Below are positions 26,601 through 39,006 of a stretch of 64,000 nt of DNA, piece after piece; the first letter of the stretch is position 1, and every line of letters begins with the position of its first letter. This DNA is from Apostichopus japonicus (Eukaryota; Echinodermata; Holothuroidea; Aspidochirotida; Stichopodidae). The notes under the pieces were generated by a model. The model saw nothing but the letters and a program-made list of their open reading frames with translations, was not told where the DNA came from and made no database searches. The DNA lies in contig NC_092572.1 of assembly GCF_037975245.1 (NCBI RefSeq), positions 31,717,989 to 31,781,988 on the forward strand. Direction: 5' to 3'. Position numbers and translations under genes: made by a program.

Positions 26601-29600
26601 AATGAATACCACTTTTGTGTGGTTATGTATATTAAGTCCCATGGTAGCATGTTGTAGGTAAATACTTACCACACAGTCAAAGGAAGTAATGTGTACTCGA
26701 CTTGACTATTAAAACAAGCGAAATCTACATTGGTCTAACATCTTTGTTTGAAGCACTTTGTAATGTACTCAAAGTATAGAGAAATAACTTGGATCAATTG
26801 AGTTTTGATTCCTTGTCAAAGGCTACACAAATCTGCACCATAGGGATGGTGTTTATTTGTGTAAATTTAGAGCTATACTGAGTTTGTGAGAAGCAGTTCT
26901 CATTTGAGATAACATGAGTTACTGTAAAGTCTGAATACTTCGTAGAAATGACAAACTTCTCCAAAACTACAGCATCATTGAACTTAAGCATATATCATGT
27001 GGATTCACTTTACATTGATGAGTGCAAGAACCCTTTGTTTTCTTGTGGAGGTCAAAAGTCTAGAAACCTTGTCACAACAAAACCTCCCAAGTGTAAAGGG
27101 CGGCTGAATTTTTGCACTCCTATGTAGATCCAGTAGTAAGTTGGTTTTCTGGTTGTTTAATGTACTTGATAGAAAGAAGATCATGAGAAAGATCAGATTG
27201 AGGCTATTCTTTGATTATCTTTTATCACTTACACTTAATTTCTGCAAGCATAACAGTATTTCTCACAAATTGTTAAACAATCAGTTGTTACTTTTCAATC
27301 AGATGTTTACCAAACACGTAGTTATTTGCAGATCTAGTCTAGAACGAGATGTAACTGCAATTTCTTGGCAACAAATTGTCACCATTTAGCGAAGAGTAAA
27401 ATCATTAATTTAAGAGAATTGCAGTTCTATTTGCAATAACCACAACAGTTATATGTGATCTAATATACTCTTTGCAGTTGAATGGACCATTGGAGCCAAT
27501 GTAATTCACACTTTAGATGTGCACACTGGAAAATGGCCGGTGAGATAAACATAATCTTTTCTTGTTTTTGTCAAATGATAAAGTGTTATTTGTTTAAATG
27601 CAAGTTTGTAAGCATTTTTCCATCGTATATTTGTTTTGATTGTTGATTTCGAGAAGTTCTGTCAGTTACCAGCAAATCTAAATTGATAATTGTTTCTATT
27701 GTATTTATCTGGAATTATTTCTTCAACCAGATGGAGTTTAGACTACACAGTAGGAACTCGAACGAACCATCAGCATCAAAAGCAGTTAAAGGTGTGTCTA
27801 GCTTAAACTTATTTATTTTAAACTTTATGATTCACAGTACCAAGGAGATAATTAGTGGAATGGGGATATATACATAGTTCCTGACCTTAATGTGGAACTA
27901 TCCAGGATGAAAAGGGATTTGGTCTTAGGTATCATTTTAACACTCACAGAGCCACATGTAGATAACACGCTTGAGCTGGTGAAGTAAATCAGAACAGTGA
28001 TAGTCTATGTGTGTTAACGCCGTTAACAGTGTGCTCCTTTAGATTCAAGCAAACATGCAATGCACATGACAATTTAGTTGTATAGAAGGTGAAAGGGAAA
28101 GTAACATTGTGACCTTTCCCTCTTATATTTCACACTTCTATCGTGCTCTGAGTTACCTAACATGAGCAGTTGAGATTGTTTATATTGCACAAGCTGGCCA
28201 TTAACATATGTATAGCACTGTATACTGACAGATATGATACCCTTTTTACCAGTTGTTCAACATTGTTTTATGATATCTTTGATGATGCCTGAACATACAA
28301 TATCTGTGGGTCTCATACAGAACCATACATAAGGTGCACAGATGGTAAAGCTATGTCTTATTGTAATACTCAGCAAGTTTATGAACTTGAATTTTCATAG
28401 TTTATATGAAAGCTAATGCATTAAATTAATAATAAGGTCAATGGCTCAATAGGGAGTTGTACTGACCATGGAGCTATAATGACACACTTTAAAGAACAAC
28501 TAAACATACTTTTAATATTGAGGCAACAGTGCATGATACTAGACTACACTGATTGATGTTAAAACTATATAATTGTCGATTACTGGCATGTTTGTTTTCT
28601 AACTAATTTGTGGTGCTATTCATGATATTCTCTTTACACTCATCTAAAGATATTGTCTTGGACACATCTCTTAGCATACAATCTTTGGTTAACAAGGAAG
28701 GAGGGATTCTAGAGATACCAGGGACTGGCGTTAGACTAGAGATTCCTTTTGGTGCTATTGATCAGGAATGCTTGATCCAGATGAGAATCATACCAATCAG
28801 TTTTCAAGAAGAGTCTAACTCATCATTTACCAGTAACTCAACAGCAGTAGTGGAACTTCTACCTGATAATCTGAAGTTACATCAGTTAGCAAAACTCACC
28901 CTGCCTCACTGTCTGCAGTTGAAGAAAACTGGTGAACGTAAAGCCATGGTGTACAGCAGTCATCATGCTAAAGGTACTTTATATATGTAGTGTAGGAACT
29001 CTGACTAAGCAGACATGGCAGAGACACCAACTCCCACAGTACATGTATACTGGATGTATTGTTCATTCCTGGTATGCAGCATCTGCCGCACCCACCAAGA
29101 TTATATTGGTGTCTATGTTGCCTTTAGTGTTGTCAACACACAACAGACAATTAACAGTGTGTTAGGTTTCATACTCTTGATGCATGCAGCAGTCTTTACA
29201 TGAAGAAATATTTGCTTGCTAAATGATTGTATAAATTCCTTTCTTACAGCAGATATGCAGTACATATTTTAATGTTGATAGCTAATACAGCTGTCATCAT
29301 TCCATACATGTTATAAAGCTGACTTTTAGAAATAATAGGAATATAACATTTCATCACAATATTACTTAGTAGGTGAAGATGTTAATGCAACCATCATCAT
29401 GAAACTTAACCATGTCTTTTGTGAAATGTTAACTCACTACAAGTACCACTGAGTTGCAAGCAAAATTTTTCTTGGAAATACTTTATGAACTTCTGCATTA
29501 TCTGTAAAGTGTGTGCTTGAAAAGAAAGGAAAATAAGAAATGACAGTATCAACTTTTCAGGCTCGAGCTGTCTTTTGTTTTGATTCAGGTTGTAAGCCAA

Positions 29601-32600
29601 TGTGGAGACCAAAACCTAATGTTTTGTATCAGCTGAATGACACAAACTGTGTTATCTGGGTTGAAAGCTTTTCCTGGGAGACATGTGAGATTGATGGCAA
29701 GATTGTTGAATTTAAGAAGATCCAAGTCTATGCTGCTGGTAACCTGAACCCACTTTCTAAAATAATACCCATACATGTTGGCTTCTACCCTAAACTGCCA
29801 GGTGAAAGACCGGTGAGTCAAAGTGAATGATTATCATTGTTGCAATAAATTGTCAGCTACATATGTTTGTAATGTAATTGTGTTAATTAGAAGCCACTAA
29901 CACGTAGTTCAAGTTATTTGCAATGTTATTTTTATGATAAACACAAACCAACTTACAGTACACACCACACTTATATTGCGAATATCAATTTGCATTCATG
30001 AGTATGATTATGATGCCCAAGTGCAAGTATGAGTACAGGAAACATACATGAGTAGGAGTATGTGTACAGATAAAACTGTGGTTCTGATTTAAGTGATCTA
30101 ATACTCATAAGCATGTATGATGTTTAATATCCTTGGTCAGAAGTTTGCAAAGGAAACTTGTTCTAGTTTGTCAGAAATTGATGGAAATCACTAGATCTTT
30201 TTGTACATTATCAAGATCGATTTTCCATTTGGAGAGAACTTGCAGGAGGGAACAAGAAAGGGACACCAGGATGGCGGGGGGAGGGGGTTCTGAGAGCAGT
30301 GCTCCCAAATTTGTGGTCCAAACAAGATATAACACCAATTAATAGTTTTATAGTATTATTGTTTGTAACAACACGTAGTAACAAGCGATTTAACAAGAAG
30401 CGAGTAATTAAAACAAAGGATGAAGTAATTGGAAAATTAGACACCATCTTTAGTTAACGACACCGAAAAGGTTACAAAAACACTAATAGTAAGCTACACT
30501 ACAGTACAGTTGGTATAAAATATAGAGACTCTTTGTTTGGGAAAGAGGCAGTAGATTTTATGAAAAGTTGATAAGAGTGTGTATGTGTGTGTGCTGGTTG
30601 GGGGGGGGGGGGTTGTTTCGATTACTTGGAAGAGAAACATCTTTAATGGTGAAATCAGCCACACTGTGTGCATGCAAAAACATCTCAATGTTAGAGAATT
30701 TTACTCGAGGTAGAGGTTTTCACTTTTGAGCAGTGTTTAAGAGATGCCATAGTGCATACTTTTACAAGATTTTGGATTCCACTTAATATTGTAATGATAA
30801 TAATAATGATAACGATGATAATGATGTTCCATAATGAAGTGTACACTCACTGTATGCAACATTTTGTGAAGTTGTTTGAAAGTAAAATATATGCAGCAAA
30901 TGTATCCATACAAGAATAGGGTTATTACTGCAGTCATAATAAATATGGAAATAGACGTGGGTGTTTGACTAAAAAAAGTATGATAACCAAGTCGTTAGTA
31001 CAAGTAGTCAGTACAGTGAAAATTGGGAGTTTGTCAAATGTACTCATCTATGAATACAGACTATGGGAATACAAGCCTGGTACATGATGCTAACAATAAC
31101 ATCGTTGTTGTCAAACATCTTTTAACATAATCTGATATAAAGAATACCTCTGCTCTATTTGCTTACCTACATATTGATAGGCCTCAAGGTATATGGGCAA
31201 ATCTGGTTTTAGCTCATAACATAGAAAAACTTGTTCATTCATACTTAGTAAAGATTCCTAAATCCTATTGGTTCATTCAGGTCAGCTGACCGTGGTTAAT
31301 CCTGTGAGTAACGCACGGTAAAATTACGGGGCATCACTTTGGTAAATTTTTGGTTATATGTAACCAAAAATGTTTTGTTTTATGATTTTTCCCCCACACA
31401 AATGGTAGTGTATGAATGAACGGGGTTAATCAACGGTCTAGTGGGCGTTACTCACATGATTAATGCACTCCGGGTGTTAATGCTATCGATTAACCCCTTA
31501 TTAACCAGCATCAATGTCCCAAAATAATATCAATTAGGGATTCCATTTAATAGAGATTGAATCACTTGCAAGTACTAGGTCTAAGCATCTTAATTTCACA
31601 TTAATTTTTGTATTGCTATCTGTTTGTTTCATTAATACTTTGTTTGTTTTCCCTCAAGAACAATTTGCGAATTTTGGAAGAAATTCCGTTCCTATTCCGG
31701 AAAGAGGGAAACTTGCCTTTGAAGATAATATTTAAGGAGGTAAAGCCAATGTCCTGGAAATATACAGGAGAGGAAAAAGTGAAGGTAATGGTCTTTTTCT
31801 TCTTATCGCTAATTAACGCTGGTTTAAATTTCATGTGTGCTTCGGAATGCCTGCACACTTTACCACCAGTCTGTGAAGATGTCCAAGCTGTGTCCTTCTA
31901 TGGGGCTTCATAAACATTACACCTAAAGTTTTGTAGGTGAAAGCTCATTTGGGATTAAGGGTTTGGGGTCCAAAGATAGAAACCTTTCAAATGCTTCTCC
32001 TCCAAGGGTTTCAATTCTAATCGGGATGAAGTTTATGAGAGTGGTTGGTTGATGACTGGGCCAAAAGGTTTTACAAGGATAAGGATGTTTCAGGAACTAA
32101 TTAACTGAAAAGTGAAATATTTCCAAGTGAATCTTCTTTATTTGGCGTGAATATCCGAGATGCTTGTTCAGATTATCAGCATCAGCACCCCCCCCCCCCT
32201 TGTGCATGCCACTGGGAGTTGGCACATGATCAGTACCGCAAAATATATAAGGGCTTAATTTTTGCATGTCATGTTATAAAAAGAAGACATAAAGTTGGTT
32301 ACAGTACATAATTTCTCATAGTTTATCAATTTATCACATTGTACCAATGCATTTTTGGTAGATAAGTTAAACCCAGTGGTCAAATTGTGCCCTAGTTTGA
32401 TGCCAGTTAAATGGAAATTATTTTCAAGGGATGGTTTTTGTAAAAACTCTTAAGAAGGATTTGATTCAGTCAGTGACTAAGTTGATCTACGTTATGAGTT
32501 TATTGTAAAGCAGTGGATAGATTCTGTCAATCAAAACAATTGCCTGCACATATTTGGAGTTTTTGAGGGTAGGAAATGAGGCTGAGGTCAATTATTTGTA

Positions 32601-35600
32601 AGTGTAGCTAGATAATTGTACCTCCAAAGGAAGTATTTACTTTGATAGTTTCATAAAGGCTTCCATAAAAGAAGAGTACAAACAGTAATATCTCAAATTG
32701 GTTTATGTGATAACACAAAGATATCAAGGTGTTTGAAACTTGATAGTTTGTAAAATTTAGTAATTTTGCCAGTCTCACTTAGCAAGCTGGTATTTTTTAT
32801 TGAGGGCAACAGAAACATAACTGTCACTTTAGAATAATAAATATTGGAGTTTAACATATTTAAAATAAACCTGCTTATTAGATAACTAACAACTAATTTC
32901 ACTTTGCTGTAGACAATTCCTTTCATAAACGTAGCAGCTGTCGTGGACTGTCCGCGTTCATTTGTCTTTGAGAAGGTTGGAGAAGAAGATTGTTTTTTAT
33001 TCTTTGGAGCTACTCAAGAAGATCAAAAAGATCCAGTAGATTTGATTGTTCAGTTCCAGGTTTGTGAACAATTATAGATTCATCTTGCTGTTAATTATCA
33101 CTTGACATCATTTATCAGCTTCCTATGTGAATTCTTTGACTTTTCTTGGTAAAGATACTCATATACTTAATTATAAAACTATTGAATATGTTCTGCCTCA
33201 GTGCATACACATCAGTGAAAACAGCAGATATTTTCATTGAGTAAGCCATGCTATGATCTAGATGCATAAGTTTGGTGTTTAACTACACATATTGTTATCC
33301 CATTCCAACCCCATCGTGTTATGGGAATGGGATATTGCACCCTATCAACCATTTTGGTTCCTTGCTGGAAGCAAAGGAACCTATTCTGTCAGGTTGGTGT
33401 GTGTATGGATGTGTGTGTTTGGGTGTGTGGCTGGTTTGTGTGGCACTCTAGCTTTTAAAATGATTTTACAAGATAGGTTACTTCTGCAGTTTTCATATTT
33501 TGCACTTGGCTTCCCCATGATTAGTACAAGAATTGTAGAATTGTAAAATCTAGATGCATAAGTTTGGTGTTTAACTACACATATTGTTATCCCATTCCAA
33601 CCCCATCGTGTTATGGGAATGGAATATTGCACCCTATCAACCATTTTGGTTTCTTGCTTGAAGCAAAGAAACCTATTCTGTCAGGTTGGTGTGTGTATGG
33701 ATGTATGTGTTTGGGTGTGTGGTTGGTTTGTGTGGCACTCTAGCTTTTAAAATGATTTTACAAGATAGGTTACTTCTGCAGTTTTCATATTTTGCACTTG
33801 GCTTCCCCATGATTAGTACAAGAATTGTAGAATTGTAAAATCTAGATGCATAAGTTTGGTGTTTAACTACACATATTGTTATCCCATTCCAACCCCATCG
33901 TGTTATGGGAATGGGATATTGCACCCTATCAACCATTTTGGTTTCTTGCTTGAAGCAAAGAAACCTATTCTGTCAGGTTGGTGTGTTTATGTATGTATGT
34001 GTTTGGGTGTGTGGTTGGTTTGTGTGGCACTCTAGCTTTTAAAATGATTTTACAAGATAGGTTACTTCTGCAGTTTTCATATTTTGCACTTGGCTTCCCC
34101 ATGATTAGTACAAGAATTGTAGAATTGTAAAATCTAGATGCATAAGTTTGGTGTTTAACTACACATATTGTTATCCCATTCCAACCCCATCGTGTTATGG
34201 GAATGGGATATTGCACCCTATCAACCATTTTGGTTTCTTGCTTGAAGCAAAGAAACCTATTCTGTCAGGTTGGTGTGTTTATGTATGTATGTGTTTGGGT
34301 GTGTGGTTGGTTTGTGTGGCACTCTAGCTTTTAAAATGATTTTACAAGATAAGTTACTTCTGCAGTTCTCATATTTTGCACTTGGCTTCCCCATGATTAG
34401 TACAGGAATTGTCTTGTTTTTAGTGGAGGTCATTTGTAGTCAGCAGAGTACAAAATGTGAAATCTCAAATTTCCAGAACCTGAACATCAGAGGAGGTTAT
34501 GTATGCATGGTAGGATATCCATTTTTATTGTAAAAGGTTTAGAGAACTTGGAGTAGGTCACAGTTCATTTAAGGTCACCAGGGGTTAAAATTGGAATCCT
34601 TCATTCTGGAATCTTAAATCCTTAAGCACATTTTCTTTAGAGTTTACAGTGATATTTCCTGTTTTACAGTTGACCTCTGGTGAACGCAAAGGACCCTCTG
34701 TACAGATTGATAGGATTCAACCTATGGAAAACTTCAGTTATAAAGTTTGCCTGACCTAATGTATCCTTTCAGTTGCACTCCAATTGTAAAGCTTGGTTGA
34801 ATTTGCGCAAGTACAAGAGTCCAAAGGTGAAAGGTGTTTTGAGGTCAACAGAAGTCAAACTATGAAAATCTTTTGAATTCACAAGTGGTCAAAACTTGCC
34901 TACTTGTCTGCAGTGTTACATTAAATATTTTAATTGTGGCAAGTAAGGATTACTTATAAGCCCAATTATGGCTACTTGTTTACTTGTCAATATCGTAATA
35001 CTCTGCTTCTAACCTCTTTCCAACAATTTTAATTGCAGGACGTTTCATCATCATCCCTCTCAGGCATTCCTGTGCCATCACAGTCAGCAGATGTCTCACA
35101 CTCAAAGAAGAGACGCTTTAATGAATATAGAACTGCAGTGAGGGTAAAGTTCAGTATATTTGTCATCTCAGAATATCTTCCAAAATATTGATAATTTCGA
35201 CTGTAAAACTATATTCTTATCAAACAGAAAAGCGAACCTGCAAAGTATTTATGACAAGTGACATTGACACTGTTGGATGTTGGAGTTGCTCATGTTGAAT
35301 TAAATTTATCAAAATTGTTATATTGGCATGAAATAAAAAATTCATATAAACTGGGTTGTACATGCACCATTTTAAAGAGGAATGTTGAATAATTTCAAGA
35401 CCGACTTTTCTCTTTGTGGTTTTGCCATGGTTAAGGATACATATAAATAAATTGATTATAATTGGTTCAAGTAATGCAGCTGGAGGTCATTGATGCATGT
35501 TTAACCATTGATGCGTTGAAATGCCTATACCTATAGTATGTCTACATAAGTTGCTTCCATTTTGGACTTTGAACTTCACTTAATTTAAGAAACATTAATG

Positions 35601-38600
35601 TGTGACTTGATTTGACTTGCAATAAAATCAAATAACTTGTGATAGACTTGACTTGATGAAATAAAATTTACCTGTTACTTGACTTCAATTGAGAAAGTTT
35701 GACTGGTGTAGAGTAGTCAGAAACAAGTGACGTGGATACAACGCTGAATCACATCATCTAAAGTTAAAGACCATATTTAACATATTTATTTTCATTTTTC
35801 TTGTTTTCTGATACTAGGATGGAACGGAAGATACTGCAGCTAGCAGTTATGATAAATTAGTAGCTGCAAGACTATCTCAGTCACAGAAGAAGACTTGTGA
35901 TGAAAGTCTAACTGTCAAACAACCCATGGAAAACATTGATCTAGAAGTCAGAACAGAAAGTCTCAGGGTAATAATTTACATAAACAAGATTCTGTTGTCC
36001 TGGAAGCAGTCTTTTAAGAGCATATAATACAAATTGGTGCTTAACAGTTTGTCAATAATGGCCCTTAAGGCTTACCTACTTTGAGGTTCAAGCTTCATGT
36101 TTTGCTTTCATATATTTCACCATGATTTATTTCTACTAAAATGCTTGACATCTAGTACTGATACTGTTTTATTATAACTGATTTTAATGAGGTACAGTAT
36201 GTTCTTGCTGCAGTTAGATATATGAGACTGAAATGTTTCAATAGTGAATGCAATAACGTATAACAATTTTTGACAGCATACGACCAAACCCTTACCAAAC
36301 CGTGCCATGATTTCTGAATGAGCTTTAACAAACTAGGGTGCGTCAATAAGATGATGACTGTGTGCCGTGCCTCCTGTAAACAATTTGTAATGTTAACAGC
36401 TGACACACATGTTTGCAATTTGTTCACAAGAAGGATACAACTGACAACTGTTGGTTAACAAGTCAACTTTTGGAGATTGCATACAATAAATAATGCCAGA
36501 TACTGAGCACAACCTTACACAGTTACAAACATTGTGCATAGATATTAGTCTTGGGTCCAGCTTCAGTTTATTTGAGCGTTATAAACTTAGGTTCAGTGTA
36601 CTGCCTTGAATCAATATTTAATTTGCTATTCTGGTTATTGCCCTGTCCTACTACACAAGTTCTTTTGTTCTGTTAATTTCTATAATCACCGCTTCCCAAG
36701 TTCACACTCTTAACTAGAATAATAAACTTTCTTGTGCTATGACTTGCATCTAGCAATTCAATATGGAAGAAACATTGGGCTTAATTTTGGCTACTAACTT
36801 AGCTTGTTTGCAAGTCTCTCATTGGCAAGCACCTTGAAGTAATATTTATATTGTACTCTGACAAGAGTAAACTGCACAAATATTTGGTCTGCTACTGTCT
36901 AATTTATACCATCTTGTACTAGAGCAAGAATGAAATATATGTTTCACTAACATGATTAGTTTTCTTTACAAGTTCTGCAATATATCCTGCAACAAAGATT
37001 CAGTTATTTGCTGCATTTTATGATGTATCTGCATTGTCTTGATATACAATAGGCTGTGTGATTTCTGTATGCTATGTCAGGGCAGCACCCGCTCATATTT
37101 TAAAATCCTTCCTTTGCCTCTGCCCCTCCCATTAAAGTCCATGCCCCTACCACAAACAGAAGGGAGAAATTTGGAATTTATAATTTTTTGTTACCCAACC
37201 TTCCACTATTAGCTATTTATGAGGACTTAAATTATAGTCTAAGTATGCTTCTGACTGCACCATTTGACTTTTGTTATTTCATTTTTTTTATTCCTTCCCA
37301 AAGTCAAAGTCCAAAAGCCTTGTAAACAACTCGCAAAGTAGAAGTTCGATGAGCTCCATATAAAGCACAATGATGCATGTTATTGAGTAGAGGAGACCTC
37401 TTGTTTTTTAGTTCAAATGCCATTTGAGGTCAACAGAGGTTAAAGTCTAAAAAGTTGTGTAAGCTACTTAATTTAAGATAGTAGTAAAAACATTACAATA
37501 TATAACTTGATCAACTACAGAATAGGTGAAATTGTAGTTGGATGAGTGTTGCCCCATAATGTGTACTACCTGCAATTAGCCAAAACAAATTATTACAGAG
37601 TTTATATTTCCCTCCAAAAGGTTACACATAGATTTCTCAAAGGTTGTTCTGTAAACCTGTGTTGAGGAAGGGGTAGAATTGCAGCATTCATATAAAATTC
37701 CATATGTTACATGGGCTAGGGAAATGTCTATTTCACACTTTGGGCTTCTTGATAATTTTACCTTAGTGGTCACCATTTCTGAAAACTACTGTTAGGTCCC
37801 AGTTCTATATTTCAGAGAGACAAGACATTTATCACTCATAATATCTGACATCCTGGTGACAGACAACGTTAAGTCTTAAATTGCCAAAATGATATTAGGA
37901 GCAACAGTATGACAGATCTACTACCTGCTTACAAAATGACTCTCATATCATTATTTTAATTTTTGAGCACAATATCTTCGACAAGTTGCATTCCTATATG
38001 TCACTAACTGTGACAGGATTTGACCTTTACTCTTTTAAGTGACAGAGTCTTTCCACTTATGACACTGCTGTTGTCAACTTTCAAAAGATAATGACTTTGC
38101 GTTGTCAGGTTATCTGAAATCTTTTTTCTGTTCTTCTAGTGTTTGTCTTTAGGACACATTTTCCTAAGTTGCTCTATCAATCAGGTAATTCCATATATAA
38201 ACCTATACTCCAGCACACAAAATAAGGGGGCACAGGTCTTATTGTGCTTATTTTGAATATGCTGTATGCCATTTGTGTGTGTGACAGATGGGGATGTGCA
38301 CCAGTTGTAAATAGTTTAAACAAATTCCATACTACAAGCATATCTATACGTGCAAACTCCATCAGTGCTCGCTTTGTCGCAATCATGCAAGATAAAAAAA
38401 TGCACCCAGAACGAGGAAATTGCAAACATTTTTAAACAAATCACATGAGCATTGTGCGTGGTGGCACACTGCCATTCCTTGTAGTTATATACAAGGGCTA
38501 AATGGTGCAATGTGCAACTAGGTCATGCATTGCGTATAAATTGAGTGTGCTACACACTTCGGTTGGGTGGTGACTCACAACTTGTCACCAATTTTTGTTT

Positions 38601-38921
38601 TGTAATGTTTCGATTTGCTCGTTCTGGGTCTGCACAGGTGCAAAGGAGTTTCACATTTGTACTTGGGAGAGGCGGTACAGTATATATTATTTTCATCACA
38701 TCTGAGAGACATCTAGCTAGTAACAACTTTTGGAGTTTTCCTTATTTATTCCGCAGTGTGGTCATGGATTTTTTTGCGAGTCTAGTCATTACCAGTGATT
38801 TTCCTGAACCATGTCACAATATTATCTTAATGGGGGTGGGGGGGGGGGACGGAGGAATTCACAAACTCCTTTGAGTGACTTATGACCCTCTTGTTAAGTC
38901 GCAATATATATATATATATAC

Positions 38922-39006
<85 letters not shown>

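Noticed and set aside
29559-29588. Upstream acceptor at 29,561 for exon 9
   Set aside because: It would put TGA in the required frame; the acceptor at 29,588 keeps the frame open and in phase.
33381-34533. Repeated antisense frames of 87 codons
   Set aside because: They are the same frame in successive copies of the 292-bp tandem unit.
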